Made by a program: the position numbers and the translations under genes. A stretch of 64,000 bases of DNA, taken from an uncultured Pigmentiphaga sp. (GTDB taxonomy: Bacteria; Pseudomonadota; Gammaproteobacteria; Burkholderiales; Burkholderiaceae_B). Each line of letters begins with the position of its first letter. The stretch's first letter is position 1. The notes beneath the pieces were generated by a model, which did no database searches, was not told the origin of the DNA, and saw only the letters and a program-made list of their open reading frames with translations. The stretch spans positions 1 through 64,000 of the forward strand of contig CALAGD010000030.1 in assembly GCA_937891425.1 (NCBI GenBank). The letters run 5' to 3'. Below, one piece after another: positions 35,834-44,568 of this stretch.

Positions 35834-36715
35834 TCAGGCCACCAGAACGGGGCGCTGCCCGGAATGCGTCGTGCGTTGCAGGTAACGGAACTTGCCCGAG
35901 TAGTCGGGAACCGCCCGATGCATGGTCGCGCGGTTGTCCCAGATCACTACCGTGTTGTTGCGCCAGCGGATGCGACAGTTAAATTCCGCCCGTGTGACGT
36001 GATCGCACAGGAAATCGATGAGCGGCTTGCTCTCTTCGGCAGTCATGCCCTCGAAGCGCTGGGTGTAGGTACGGTTGATGAACAGATGCTTCCGACCCGA
36101 TCCCGGGTGCGTGCACACGACCGGATGCACCACCTCACGCTCTCCCTCTTCCACCGACACGTTCTCGCGCGTGCGATAGCGGGTGCCGGTTTCGAGGGCG
36201 GTCTTGCCGAACACCCTCGTAGCGCTGTGCACGGCACGCAGTTGCTCGATCATCCTCTGCATGGCGGGCGACAGCGTCTCGTAGCCAAGATAGCTGCTGG
36301 TAAAGAGCGTGTCGCCCCCGTACGCCGGAACGTCCACCGCGCGCATGACGATGGCGGCTGGTGGACTTTCGAGGAAAGTGCTGTCGGAGTGCCAGTTGCC
36401 ACCCGCAACCCGGGTGGTCTCGTTCGCTTCCCGCCGCACCTGGTGGAACAGCTCGTACCCGGGCACCCGGGGGATGTGCGGCAGATCCATCAGAGGACCG
36501 AACACCTGGCCGAACTCCATGTGTTGCTCGGGCGTCAGTTCCTGGTCAGGAATGGCCAGGACGCTGTACCGATAGAATGCGTCCAGCAGCTCTTCACGCT
36601 GTGCCTCGCTGAGCGGCTGGCGCAGGTCTAGACCATGGATTTCCGCACCGAGGGCGCCGGTCAGCGGGCGTACTTCAAATTCACGGTAATCGTTTTCGTC
36701 GCGAATCTCGCGCAT
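35834..36715 (-). CDS. TauD/TfdA-family 2-oxoglutarate-dependent dioxygenase
   Basis: A 293-residue Fe(II)/2-oxoglutarate oxygenase. The metal triad is visible as His109-x-Asp111 in NWHSDSTF and His266 in ATMHRAV; an Arg in YLQRTTH binds the 2-oxoglutarate carboxylate. The N-terminal TGALGAEIHGLDL and AIPDQ match TfdA/TauD. The closest functional models hydroxylate taurine, 2,4-D or alkyl sulfates, but the specificity is not readable from sequence. It sits between marR and a Bug receptor gene in one minus-strand operon; GGAG precedes the ATG. Confidence 0.92.
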   Translation of the reverse strand: MREIRDENDYREFEVRPLTGALGAEIHGLDLRQPLSEAQREELLDAFYRYSVLAIPDQELTPEQHMEFGQVFGPLMDLPHIPRVPGYELFHQVRREANETTRVAGGNWHSDSTFLESPPAAIVMRAVDVPAYGGDTLFTSSYLGYETLSPAMQRMIEQLRAVHSATRVFGKTALETGTRYRTRENVSVEEGEREVVHPVVCTHPGSGRKHLFINRTYTQRFEGMTAEESKPLIDFLCDHVTRAEFNCRIRWRNNTVVIWDNRATMHRAVPDYSGKFRYLQRTTHSGQRPVLVA

Positions 36716-36772
36716 ATCTCGTCTCCAGCAAAACTCCCGTTTGTCCAGACCGGTGCGTCCCGGAATGCGTCG

Positions 36773-37279
36773 TCACGGCTCGATTTCGTCGAGCCAATGG
36801 CTGATGCGCTCCAGGAAGTGCCCCAGCAGGACACGCTCATCCGCGTTGAAAACGGCCAACAGGCGAGCCTGTGCCTGACGGACCACGACCAGCGCCCGGT
36901 GCAGGGTTTCACGTCCTGCATCAGTGATCAGCAGGATGCGCCGGCGGGCATGGTCCGGATCGTCGGTCTGACGGACCAGCCCCTTGCCCACCAAGGTCTC
37001 GACTGCGCGGCTGATCTGCGCCTTGTCCATCAGGCTCATGCGCGCCACATCAGGGGTGGGAATCGACGTGTACCGGCCCACCAGGCCAAGGACGCGCCAC
37101 TCGGCGTAGCTCAGGCCTGCTGCCTCAAGCGCCCTCTGGGTGATCCGGCGACGGAACTGCACCGCGATGCGTACGAAATGAAAGCTGGGCAGATCCTCCA
37201 GCTGCATATTGCTGCCGTCATCTGCCAACTCTCGCCAACGCTCGCCCAGACCGCTGATCGGATCGATTCTTTCAGCCAT
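36773..37279 (-). CDS. MarR-family transcriptional regulator
   Basis: A 168-residue winged-helix regulator. The recognition helices are in LSYAEWRVLGLVGRYTSIPTPDVARMSLMDKAQISRAVETL (near residues 55-95), and the wing is in DPDHARRRILLITDAGRE. MarR proteins usually respond to aromatic or carboxylate ligands. It is the first gene of the marR-dioxygenase-Bug operon, 57 bases before the dioxygenase. The upstream gap holds repeated candidate binding sites, which suggests autoregulation. The ATG at 37279 is supported by homology; the open frame to 37441 is AT-rich promoter DNA. Confidence 0.9.
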   Translation of the reverse strand: MAERIDPISGLGERWRELADDGSNMQLEDLPSFHFVRIAVQFRRRITQRALEAAGLSYAEWRVLGLVGRYTSIPTPDVARMSLMDKAQISRAVETLVGKGLVRQTDDPDHARRRILLITDAGRETLHRALVVVRQAQARLLAVFNADERVLLGHFLERISHWLDEIEP

Positions 37280-37351
37280 GACTGCGTGCCACCCACACGG
37301 ATGAACTGCCCAAACACCGCGGGGCCGATCGCCCCGTGGCGCCACAACTTG

Positions 37352-37400
37352 TTGAAAAATCAATATTAATGGTACGAATATTGAAAAGTCAACATTGATG
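37352..37400. promoter_or_regulatory. Repeated candidate MarR operators
   Basis: Two 20-base direct repeats, TTGAAAAATCAATATTAATG (37352-37371) and TTGAAAAGTCAACATTGATG (37381-37400), differ at three positions and are spaced 29 bases apart. Each contains a short dyad of the TCAA-N2-TTGA type. A second dyad, CAATATT (37361-37367) with AATATTG (37377-37383), spans them. They lie 70-120 bases upstream of the marR ATG in an AT-rich stretch, as expected of an autoregulated promoter. Confidence 0.6.
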
Positions 37401-37491
37401 TCAATGAGAATGGTGCTCACCGATGGCTGAGCACCTGCCACACGGAATCACGGCCCCGGTCCGATGCGGGCCGGGCACGGTCCGGCCAGGG

Positions 37492-38466
37492 TCAGTCGGC
37501 CTTGATGGATGCGGTCTCGACGATCTTGCGGTACCGCTCGATGTCGTTCCTGAGCTTTTCGGCAAGCTCTTCCGGAGTGCCACCGATCAGGTCATAACTT
37601 TGCGCCGCCGCCTTCTCCTTCACCGAATCGCGCTTGAGCTGCTCGTTCACCGCGGCATTGAGCTTGTCGATGATGTGGCGCGGGGTCCCGGCCGGGGCCA
37701 ACATGGCGAACCAGACGTCGATATCGTAGCCGGGCAGGTTTGCGGCTTCCGCCACGGTTGGCGTGTCGGGCGCAAAGGAAGAGCGGTTGGCGCCCGTTAC
37801 GGCCAGCAGCTTGATCCGGCCGCCGTCAAGATGTGGCGCCAGATTGGCGATGGTACTGAACGAAACGGGCACCTCTCCGCTCAGATGATCGGGAATGGCC
37901 GGTGCACAACCCTTGTACGGGATATGCACCATCTTGATTCCCGCCATCTGCGACAGCAGTTCCGCCGCCAGGTGCTGGGGTGCGCCGGTCGCACAGGTAC
38001 CGTACGAGAGCTTGCCCGGATTGGCCTTGGCGTACTCGATCAGCTCCTGCAGGGTATTGATCTTCATCCCGTTATTGACCGAAATGGTGACGGGAGAACT
38101 GCCGAGCATGACAATGGGTTCGAAATCCTTGATGGGGTCAAACCCGGCATTATCGAAAACCAGCGGGTTGATCGCCAGGTTGCTGGTGACCACGAGCAAG
38201 GTGTAACCGTCGGCCGGGGCTCGCGCCACGGCATTGATACCGATATTGCCTCCTGCCCCCGCCCGGTTTTCGACCACGAAAGCCTGGCCGAGTGCCGACT
38301 GCAGCCCTTCGGCCACGACACGTGCCATGGTATCCGTTCCACCGCCCGCACCAAATGGCACGATGACACGCACGGTGCGCTGCGGATAGTCCTCAGCAGC
38401 CTGACCCGCCACCGAAAACACGCCTGCGGCGAACGTCAACAGACACTTTCCCAGTAATCGTTGCAT
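37492..38466 (-). CDS. Bug/TctC periplasmic receptor
   Basis: A 324-residue receptor with a signal peptide ending GQAA, then DYPQRTVRVIVPFGAGGGTD, NRAGAGGNIG and GYTLLVVTSNL. The closing ERYRKIVETASIKAD is typical of the family. The start ATG at 38466 has GGAGGA upstream; the longer frame to 38676 is non-homologous. It stands alone between marR and the peroxidase gene, so its ligand is unknown. Confidence 0.92.
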   Translation of the reverse strand: MQRLLGKCLLTFAAGVFSVAGQAAEDYPQRTVRVIVPFGAGGGTDTMARVVAEGLQSALGQAFVVENRAGAGGNIGINAVARAPADGYTLLVVTSNLAINPLVFDNAGFDPIKDFEPIVMLGSSPVTISVNNGMKINTLQELIEYAKANPGKLSYGTCATGAPQHLAAELLSQMAGIKMVHIPYKGCAPAIPDHLSGEVPVSFSTIANLAPHLDGGRIKLLAVTGANRSSFAPDTPTVAEAANLPGYDIDVWFAMLAPAGTPRHIIDKLNAAVNEQLKRDSVKEKAAAQSYDLIGGTPEELAEKLRNDIERYRKIVETASIKAD

Positions 38467-38638
38467 GAATGTTCCTCCATTTTTTGTCGTTGGTCCGGTC
38501 GGACGAGGCCATGCATCCTGTCCCGCCCTGGGCCGCCCACGGCAGCGCGCGGTGGCAGCCAGCAGTTCATCGTAGCGCCCCCGCCTCCACATGTCATCCA
38601 TGCCGTGGCCCGCAACGAGCGGCTGCCCCCATGAGAAA

Positions 38639-38691
38639 GACCCGGCCGTGGCCGGGTCCGCATCAACCGGAAGCACACCCTGTGCTTCCGG
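38639..38691 (-). terminator. Two tandem stem-loops after the peroxidase gene
   Basis: Minus-strand order: an 11-base perfect arm pair TGTGCTTCCGG-type hairpin (38667-38691) lies just after the peroxidase stop. Then comes a 9-base GC-rich hairpin GACCCGGCC / GGCCGGGTC (38639-38658), followed by TTTCT. The second has the form of an intrinsic terminator. Confidence 0.7.
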
Positions 38692-38712
38692 GTGGTCAGT
38701 GTCATGGCGCCG

Positions 38713-39765
38713 TCAGTCGCGGCTGGGCTTGGGCGTTTCAGGACGGCTGCGCGGCAGCGTCGGGTACTCCACGCGAGGCTGCTCGCCCGTCAGGCTATGG
38801 AGGAACGCCGTGATGGCCTTGATCTCGTCGTTCGTGAGTTCCGTGCCGAGCTGGCTGGAGCCCATGATGGCAACGGCCTCTTCCAGATCCCAGACCTCAC
38901 CACTGTGGAAGTACGGCGCGGTCAGCGCAACGTTACGCAGGGGGCTAGCGCGGAAGACGTAATCGTCGCTGGCTGTCTTGGTGACCATGAAGCGGCCACG
39001 ATCGGACTCTGGCAGGATCTCTGCACCCGGCTTCTTCACGACGCCAAACGGGAAGTAACCCTGGCCGCCAAGGTTGATTCCCGCGTGACAGGCAATGCAA
39101 CCCTTGCCAATGAAGAGCGACAGGCCCTGCAGCTGCAGGTCATCCAGCGCATTTTCGCCCGCCAGGAAGCGGTCGAAGGGTGAGTTCGGCGTAACCAGCG
39201 TGCTTTCGAACGCCTCGATTGCCTTGGTGGTGTTATCGAAGTTGACCGGATCCGCCTGACCGGGGAAGGCCTTCTTGAACATCTCGACGTATTCCGGCAT
39301 GCTGCGCAGCACTTCCTCGACGTACTGCGGCGTGGCATTCATTTCCACGCTGGCCTGGATCGGACCTTTCGCCTGCTCGGCAAGGTCAGACGCACGACCG
39401 TCCCAGAACTGCGCGACGTTGAATACGGCGTTCAGCACGCTGGGAGAGTTGCGCGGGCCCTTTTGCCAGCCGTGGCCGATCGAAGTGGGGATATTGTCGG
39501 AGCCGCCCGTGCCCACACTGTGACAGGTATTGCAGCTGATGATGTGGCTACGCGATAGGCGCGGCTCGAAATACAGCCACTTGCCCAGCTCCACCTGTTC
39601 CGGCGTCAGCTTGCGCTCGGCCATCACCTGCTTGGCCGTCGGGATGGGCTTGAACAGCGAATTGGCCTGCTGGCGCAGCTTGTTCACATCAATATCCGCG
39701 GCCTGCGCACCGGTCATGGCGCCAAACGCCACCGCGATCAACAAGGATGACAAATGTTTTCGCAT
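38713..39765 (-). CDS. Di-haem cytochrome c peroxidase
   Basis: A 350-residue periplasmic CCP/MauG-family protein. A signal peptide ends GAQA; two c-type haem sites are CNTCH (residues 78-82) and CIACH (223-227). The family segments GWQKGPRNSPSVLNAVFN and FWDGRASDLAEQAKGPI follow the first haem, and VFRASPLRNVALTAPYFHSGEV follows the second. The arrangement fits bacterial CCPs that reduce hydrogen peroxide using cytochrome c or azurin. AAGGAA precedes the ATG. It is monocistronic, with two hairpins after its stop. Confidence 0.94.
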   Translation of the reverse strand: MRKHLSSLLIAVAFGAMTGAQAADIDVNKLRQQANSLFKPIPTAKQVMAERKLTPEQVELGKWLYFEPRLSRSHIISCNTCHSVGTGGSDNIPTSIGHGWQKGPRNSPSVLNAVFNVAQFWDGRASDLAEQAKGPIQASVEMNATPQYVEEVLRSMPEYVEMFKKAFPGQADPVNFDNTTKAIEAFESTLVTPNSPFDRFLAGENALDDLQLQGLSLFIGKGCIACHAGINLGGQGYFPFGVVKKPGAEILPESDRGRFMVTKTASDDYVFRASPLRNVALTAPYFHSGEVWDLEEAVAIMGSSQLGTELTNDEIKAITAFLHSLTGEQPRVEYPTLPRSRPETPKPSRD

Positions 39766-40009
39766 GGTGTTTCCTTAGTAACGTACCGCAATAAGCTTAT
39801 ACATGAAGCGCATGATCGAGGGGACGGCGAGCAGGCAACTTGTCCTCATTCAAGGACAAATCGGTGCGCGAAAGTCGCAGAAACGAGCATATTGCCAACA
39901 ATTGAGCCCCTCTCGACCATCGGGGGGCGCAAGCGAATGCAAACACCCTCTTTGGTATGCTAGATGCATCACGGGGTCGCCAGGCTGGCGGCCCTGCCTC
40001 CGATAACCC

Positions 40010-40885
40010 TTGCACTTGAATCCGGTTGTCTACGTGTCTTCACAATTGAACGCTTCCCCGTCCCACCAGTCGCAAGTCAACGACCTGCTCCGGCAGCGCT
40101 ATGGCGTGCCGACATCCCTCAACATTTCCCTGAACGAAACCCTGGAGGTGCTGCTTGCCCACCGCTCGGTGCGCAAGTACGCCGACAGGCCCTTGCCTCC
40201 CGGTACACTGGAAATGCTGTGTGCGGCCGCACAGTCTGCATCGACGTCGTCCAGCCTGCAGGCATGGAGCGTGGTTGCCGTGCAGGATCCCGCGCGCAAG
40301 CAACGGCTGTCGCAGCTCGCGGGCAACCAGGAGCACATTCGTACGTGCCCGCTGTTCCTGGTCTGGCTGGCCGACCTGGCACGCCTGCACGATCTGGGAT
40401 CCCGTCGTAACAGGCCCGTCGAAAGCCTCGATTTTCTCGAGTCGTTTCTGGTTGCCGCGGTCGATGCCAGCCTCGCGGCACAGAATGCGTCCATCGCAGC
40501 GGAATCCATGGGGCTGGGCGTGGTGTACATCGGCGGCATACGCAACCAGCCCGAGGCCGTTGCCGAGGAACTCGGCCTGCCCCCGCATGCGTTTGCCGTC
40601 TTCGGCATGTGCATCGGCTACCCCGATCCGGACAAGCCCGCCGCCATCAAGCCGCGCCTGCCGCAAGCCGCTGTCCTGCACCATGAGACCTACAACCGCG
40701 AGGTGCAGGAAGAAGCAGTTGCCAGCTACAACGAGATCATGGACCGCTTCTACCGCGAGCAGAACATGACCACCGCAGGCCAATGGGACATGCACTCGCT
40801 GAATCGCGTGCGCGGGCCTGAGGCCATGAATGGGCGCCATCGCCTGAAAGAGGCCCTGAACCAGCTGGGCTTTCAGCTGAAATAA
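40010..40885 (+). CDS. NfsA-like nitroreductase family protein
   Basis: A 291-residue FMN-dependent NADPH oxidoreductase. LLAHRSVRKYADRPLPPGTLEMLCAAAQSASTSSSLQ marks the FMN-phosphate and dimer region (residues 48-85). The sequence SMGLGVVYIGGIRNQPEAV and FAVFGMCIGYPD are typical of NfsA/Frp-type oxygen-insensitive nitroreductases. The longest frame starts with TTG at 40010; a GTG at 40034 is also possible and neither has a strong ribosome-binding site. Physiological substrate unknown (quinones, nitroaromatics or flavins are known for the family). Confidence 0.88.
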   Translation: MHLNPVVYVSSQLNASPSHQSQVNDLLRQRYGVPTSLNISLNETLEVLLAHRSVRKYADRPLPPGTLEMLCAAAQSASTSSSLQAWSVVAVQDPARKQRLSQLAGNQEHIRTCPLFLVWLADLARLHDLGSRRNRPVESLDFLESFLVAAVDASLAAQNASIAAESMGLGVVYIGGIRNQPEAVAEELGLPPHAFAVFGMCIGYPDPDKPAAIKPRLPQAAVLHHETYNREVQEEAVASYNEIMDRFYREQNMTTAGQWDMHSLNRVRGPEAMNGRHRLKEALNQLGFQLK

Positions 40886-40949
40886 CGCCCTCATACCGCC
40901 GAAAGGCAGCTGCACCAGCGGGCACGGCGCCCTGAACCGGGCCCCCGCC

Positions 40950-42209
40950 CTAGCCCTTGACACAGACGACCTGCTTGAGCACGGCCACCGTCTCGACCAG
41001 ATCCTGTTGCGCGGCCATCACCGCGTCGATGTCCTTGTAAGCCGCCGGGATCTCGTCGAGTACGCCCGGGTCTTTCCTGCACTCGACGCCACGTGTCTGG
41101 GCAAGCAGGTCTTCCCGCCGAAAACGCCGCTTCGCGGCTGCGCGCGACAGCACGCGCCCGGCGCCGTGCGAACACGAACAGTACGAATGCGGATTGCCCC
41201 GGCCGCGCACGATGTACGAGCGCGCCCCCATGTTGCCCGGAATGATGCCCAGTTCGCCTGCGCGTGCCGACACCGCACCCTTGCGGGTGACCCAAACCCG
41301 CTGCCCGAAGTGGATTTCCTGCTGCGCGTAATTGTGATGGCAGTTCACCGCCTGTTCGGCAACGTGGAACCGGTCGCCAAAGTGCTTGCGCATGACACCC
41401 AGCAGCAGGTGCAGCATGACATCGCGGTTTTGCGTCGCGTAGTCCTGCGCCCAGGAAAGCGCCTCGGTGTAGATGGCGAATTCTCCGGTGCCTTCGTCGA
41501 GCCAGGCCAGGTCCATGTCGGGCAGGCGGCGATCGCGCCGATGCGCGAGCTCCTTGGCCATGGAAATTGCCGCGTCGGCAAACACCTTGCCGATGTTGCG
41601 TGACCCCGAATGCAACATCAGCCATACATCCTGCTCTTCTGACAGGCATACCTCGATGAAGTGGTTGCCACTGCCCAGGGTGCCCAGCTGGCGCCAGACG
41701 CGATCTTCATCCACCTTGCCAACCTGCGCCATGATGCGCAGCCCTTTCAGGCGTGCTGTCAGCCGCCGGGTGCGCGCGGCGAGTTCCTTGCCTTCCCGCC
41801 CGGAGTGCAAGGTCCTGACCGGCTGCCTGTGCATGTCGAAACCGACAGGAATCGCCGCTTCGATATCTGCCCGCAGCCTTGCCAACGAATCGGGCAGGTC
41901 GGAGGCCTTGAGGGAAGTGCGCACGGCAATCATGCCGCACCCCAGATCGACCCCGACCGCAGCCGGAATGACGGCAGCCCGTGTGACAATGACGCTACCC
42001 ACCGTGGCCCCCTTGCCCAGATGCACATCAGGCATGACCGCCACCGGCCCTGCCAGGATCGGCAACGATGCAATATTGCGCAGCTGCTGCAGCGCCTCAG
42101 GCTCGACCGGAACTCCGCGCGTCCAGCCGCGCACGTTGGGCGCAAGTTCGACGAACCCGACAGACACGTCAATCACCTCCTGATGGTCGATATCGATTGC
42201 TACCTTCAT
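40950..42209 (-). CDS. rtcB: RNA-splicing ligase RtcB
   Basis: A 419-residue GTP- and Mn-dependent 3'-phosphate/5'-OH RNA ligase. The metal-binding PDVHLGKGATVG and GVDLGCGM (Cys91), GSGNHFIEV and HSGSRNIG are present. The guanylylated histidine motif is SHGAGR near the C-terminus. RtcB repairs or heals tRNAs and mRNAs. The usual partners RtcA (cyclase) and RtcR (sigma-54 activator) are not adjacent. It is divergent from tRNA-Ser, with 186 bases between. ATG at 42209; the frame extends upstream without homology. Confidence 0.94.
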   Translation of the reverse strand: MKVAIDIDHQEVIDVSVGFVELAPNVRGWTRGVPVEPEALQQLRNIASLPILAGPVAVMPDVHLGKGATVGSVIVTRAAVIPAAVGVDLGCGMIAVRTSLKASDLPDSLARLRADIEAAIPVGFDMHRQPVRTLHSGREGKELAARTRRLTARLKGLRIMAQVGKVDEDRVWRQLGTLGSGNHFIEVCLSEEQDVWLMLHSGSRNIGKVFADAAISMAKELAHRRDRRLPDMDLAWLDEGTGEFAIYTEALSWAQDYATQNRDVMLHLLLGVMRKHFGDRFHVAEQAVNCHHNYAQQEIHFGQRVWVTRKGAVSARAGELGIIPGNMGARSYIVRGRGNPHSYCSCSHGAGRVLSRAAAKRRFRREDLLAQTRGVECRKDPGVLDEIPAAYKDIDAVMAAQQDLVETVAVLKQVVCVKG

Positions 42210-42339
42210 GCGTACGGCACCGGAAGCACCGCACGGCCACGCGCGTGTGGCGAGGACAGGATCACCGTGCGCCCGCGCCAGACACCGCCGCACGTAGTAT
42301 CCATGTTAACGAACCGGCCACATCGGAGCGACAGGATGC

Positions 42340-42369
42340 TTGCATCCTTTTGCAGGTTACCGATATAAT
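42340..42369 (+). promoter_or_regulatory. Sigma-70 promoter of tRNA-Ser
   Basis: TTGCAT (42340-42345), an 18-base spacer and a perfect TATAAT (42364-42369). Transcription would start near 42376, twenty bases before the mature tRNA, which fits a stable-RNA promoter. Confidence 0.8.
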
Positions 42370-42395
42370 TCTTTGCTTTCCTTTTGCCCCATTAT

Positions 42396-42486
42396 GGAAG
42401 GGTGGCAGAGAGGTCGAATGCGCCGGACTCGAAATCCGGTATACGGGTTTCCCGTATCGTGGGTTCGAATCCCACCCCTTCCGCCA
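42396..42486 (+). tRNA. tRNA-Ser (anticodon CGA)
   Basis: A 91-base tRNA with encoded CCA. The acceptor stem GGAAGGG pairs with CCCTTCC, followed by G and CCA. The anticodon arm is CCGGA-CTCGAAA-TCCGG, giving anticodon CGA (codon UCG). The long variable arm ATACGGGTTTCCCGTAT is typical of tRNA-Ser, and the T-arm is GTGGG-TTCGAAT-CCCAC. Confidence 0.97.
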
Positions 42487-42496
42487 GAATCCCAGT

Positions 42497-42522
42497 AAAA
42501 ACGCGCCGTTCGGCGCGTTTTT
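42497..42522 (+). terminator. Intrinsic terminator of tRNA-Ser
   Basis: AAAAACGCGCC, loop GTTC, GGCGCGTTTTT: a 7-base GC-rich stem flanked by A-run and T-run, ten bases after the tRNA. The symmetry lets it act in both directions, so it may also end the glycerol-dehydrogenase-like transcript. Confidence 0.9.
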
Positions 42523-42600
42523 CATTTGTACCACCCTGTTTGCACCCACCATTTCACTCTGGCTCGACGCTGCCTTTCAGACGGCCCGCGACGAGCGTGT

Positions 42601-43710
42601 CTACGCGCAGCAAGCAGACAGCTTCTTGCGGGCGCGGCCATAAGCATCGGCTGCCTTCATGGCAGCCAGCACTGCGGCAGCACTGACGGGGCGCGCTTCG
42701 TTGTGGATGGTTTCACCCTCGGCGCAGGCCGCTTCGGCAACACGCAGCAGATCGGCATCGCTCACGTCCTTGAGGCCGATGTCTTCGAACGTGGTCGGCA
42801 GGCCGACTTGTTCGCAGAAGTCGTATACCTGATCGATCAGTTCCGGCTCACGGTCGGTCAGCATCAGCATGGACAGTGTGCCGAATGCTACCTTCTCACC
42901 GTGCCAGCACTGGTGGGTCTGCTCAAGTACGGTCAGGCCGTTGTGAATGGCATGCGCCGCAGAAAGACCGCCGCTTTCAAACCCCAGGCCGGAGAGCAGG
43001 GTGTTGGCTTCGATCACCCTCTCGAGGGCATGCGAGGTACAACCTGCCTCACAGGCAGCCTTGGCAAGCACACCGTATTCCATCAGCGTGTCAAAGCACA
43101 TCCTGGCCAGGCCATACGCCGTCATCGGACCCGGACGCCCCGTCATGTTCCCCGCGCCCGACACGCGGCAGGATTCGGCTTCGAACCACGTGGCCAATGC
43201 ATCGCCCATCCCTGCGACCAGCAGGCGCACCGGCGCCCTGGCGACTACTGCGCTGTCTACCAGAACCAGATTGGGATTGCTGGGCAGGATGAGATAGCGG
43301 CTGAACTCGCCCGCCGCCGTATAGATGACCGACAAGGCGCTGCAGGCGGCGTCGGTGGACGCAATGGTGGGAACGATCGCGACCGGCACGCGCAATTCAT
43401 GAGCCACGGCCTTGGCGGTATCCATCGTCTTTCCCCCTCCGATGCCGGCGATCACGGTGGCACCGGCTGTTCTTGCCTGCGCGCAGAGCCGTTCGATTTC
43501 CTCGTCACAGCATTCGCCACGGAAGGTTTCCTGCTCGGCCTTGACCCTGCCGTCCAGACTGGCCCTGATCTGTGCATCCAGATGTTCAGTGACGAAAGGG
43601 TCCTGCAGCAGCAGTGCCCGGGAACCCAACCGCGCCAGTTCTTCACCCAGTTGGTCCAATGCGCCTGGGCCCTGGACATATCGCGCGGGAAAAATGGCAG
43701 TTGTAATCAT
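42601..43710 (-). CDS. Glycerol dehydrogenase-like iron/zinc alcohol dehydrogenase
   Basis: A 369-residue NAD-dependent metal alcohol dehydrogenase. The nucleotide-binding GIGGGKTMDTAKAVA (near 95-109), the metal ligands Asp in GMGDALATWFEAE and His in SAAHAIHNGL and HGEKVAFGTL, and the N-terminal RYVQGPGAL match glycerol dehydrogenase (GldA). The real substrate could be another diol or hydroxy compound. ATG at 43710 with GGGG upstream; the frame to 43782 is not homologous. Between tRNA-Ser and the PAP2-like gene. Confidence 0.88.
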   Translation of the reverse strand: MITTAIFPARYVQGPGALDQLGEELARLGSRALLLQDPFVTEHLDAQIRASLDGRVKAEQETFRGECCDEEIERLCAQARTAGATVIAGIGGGKTMDTAKAVAHELRVPVAIVPTIASTDAACSALSVIYTAAGEFSRYLILPSNPNLVLVDSAVVARAPVRLLVAGMGDALATWFEAESCRVSGAGNMTGRPGPMTAYGLARMCFDTLMEYGVLAKAACEAGCTSHALERVIEANTLLSGLGFESGGLSAAHAIHNGLTVLEQTHQCWHGEKVAFGTLSMLMLTDREPELIDQVYDFCEQVGLPTTFEDIGLKDVSDADLLRVAEAACAEGETIHNEARPVSAAAVLAAMKAADAYGRARKKLSACCA

Positions 43711-43778
43711 TTGGGACCCCCTGAACGCAAAAGTGACTGGTGTCATTCTTCTACAGGCAGGCGCATGGTGCAAGTGTG

Positions 43779-44312
43779 TCACGGACTGGGGACACTGCCT
43801 GCGCCCTGCTCCGAGGTCAGCTTCGTCAGATCAGGCCGCAGGATTGCACCATGCAATGCCCCGGTTTCAGTACCTTCCGAGCCTGGCTGCTCTCGCATGG
43901 CAGGCTGTCCGTCCCCGCCAAGGCCCCCATGAATCGCCGCCGCAACCACGATACCAAGGCAGATGCCCGCAGCAATCTCAAGCCGGGTGTGTCCCATGCG
44001 CTCGCGCAGCGTACAATGCCCGGCTGAACCTTTGGTCAGGGCGTTGATAGCCACGGCATGCTTGCCGATCTGGCGCCGCAGGCTGGCCGCATCCAGCACC
44101 ACGATGAAGGCCAGGGTCAGCGCCACGCCGAAGGCCGGGTGATCGACCCCCTCCCTCAGGGCAATGAGCGCCGCAGTACTCGCGACAATTGCACTGTGGT
44201 TGCTTGGCATGCCGCCGTACCCGATGAGGCCGAAAGCCGGTCGCCCCACCCGCACGCTGTTGATGCAGAACTTCAGGGTGCCGGCTGCCAGCCATGCCAG
44301 AAAAGGTGTCAT
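43779..44312 (-). CDS. Divergent PAP2 / DUF212-family membrane protein
   Basis: A 177-residue acid-phosphatase/vanadium-haloperoxidase-related membrane protein. The DUF212 core FGLIGYGGMPSNHSAIVASTAALI (near 28-51) holds the S-N-H-S motif, and the second motif ERMGHTRLEIAAGICLG carries the conserved G-H-T. The C-terminus after GDGQPAM is not conserved. It starts at the edge of a truncated decarboxylase gene on the other strand, so its original promoter region may have been replaced. Family function is poorly known. Confidence 0.82.
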   Translation of the reverse strand: MTPFLAWLAAGTLKFCINSVRVGRPAFGLIGYGGMPSNHSAIVASTAALIALREGVDHPAFGVALTLAFIVVLDAASLRRQIGKHAVAINALTKGSAGHCTLRERMGHTRLEIAAGICLGIVVAAAIHGGLGGDGQPAMREQPGSEGTETGALHGAILRPDLTKLTSEQGAGSVPSP

Positions 44313-44568
44313 CTACGTCGTACTGCAGAACAACGAATACGGGATACTGAAAGAGTTCGCAACGCTGGAACAGACCCCGCAGGTGCCCGGCCTGGATCTT
44401 CCGGGGATCGACATCGTTTCCCTCGCCAAAGGATATGGTGCCCGGGCCCTCCAGGCCGACACCGTCGAGAGCCTGGCTGCTGCATACAAGGAGGCTCTGG
44501 CCAGCCAGGGTACTTCGGTCATCGTGACACGAATCACCAGGCAGTTGGGCAGTCTGATTTCCAGGTAG
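44305..44568 (+). pseudogene. C-terminal stump of a benzoylformate-decarboxylase-like gene
   Basis: The plus-strand frame translates as VIYVVLQNNEYGILKEFATL, then VPGLDLPGIDIVSLAKGYGARALQADTVESLAAAYKEAL and ending before the stop at 44568. This matches the last 80 or so residues of benzoylformate-decarboxylase-type TPP enzymes (compare VLVINNAGYGAMQRFAG in the intact gene at 52259-53887). Everything N-terminal is missing, and the frame upstream is antisense to the PAP2-like gene. The join at about 44305 is a clean break, so I infer a deletion or recombination end-point. It is not a close duplicate of the intact copy; its GLDLPGID block is nearer to classical MdlC. Confidence 0.82.
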
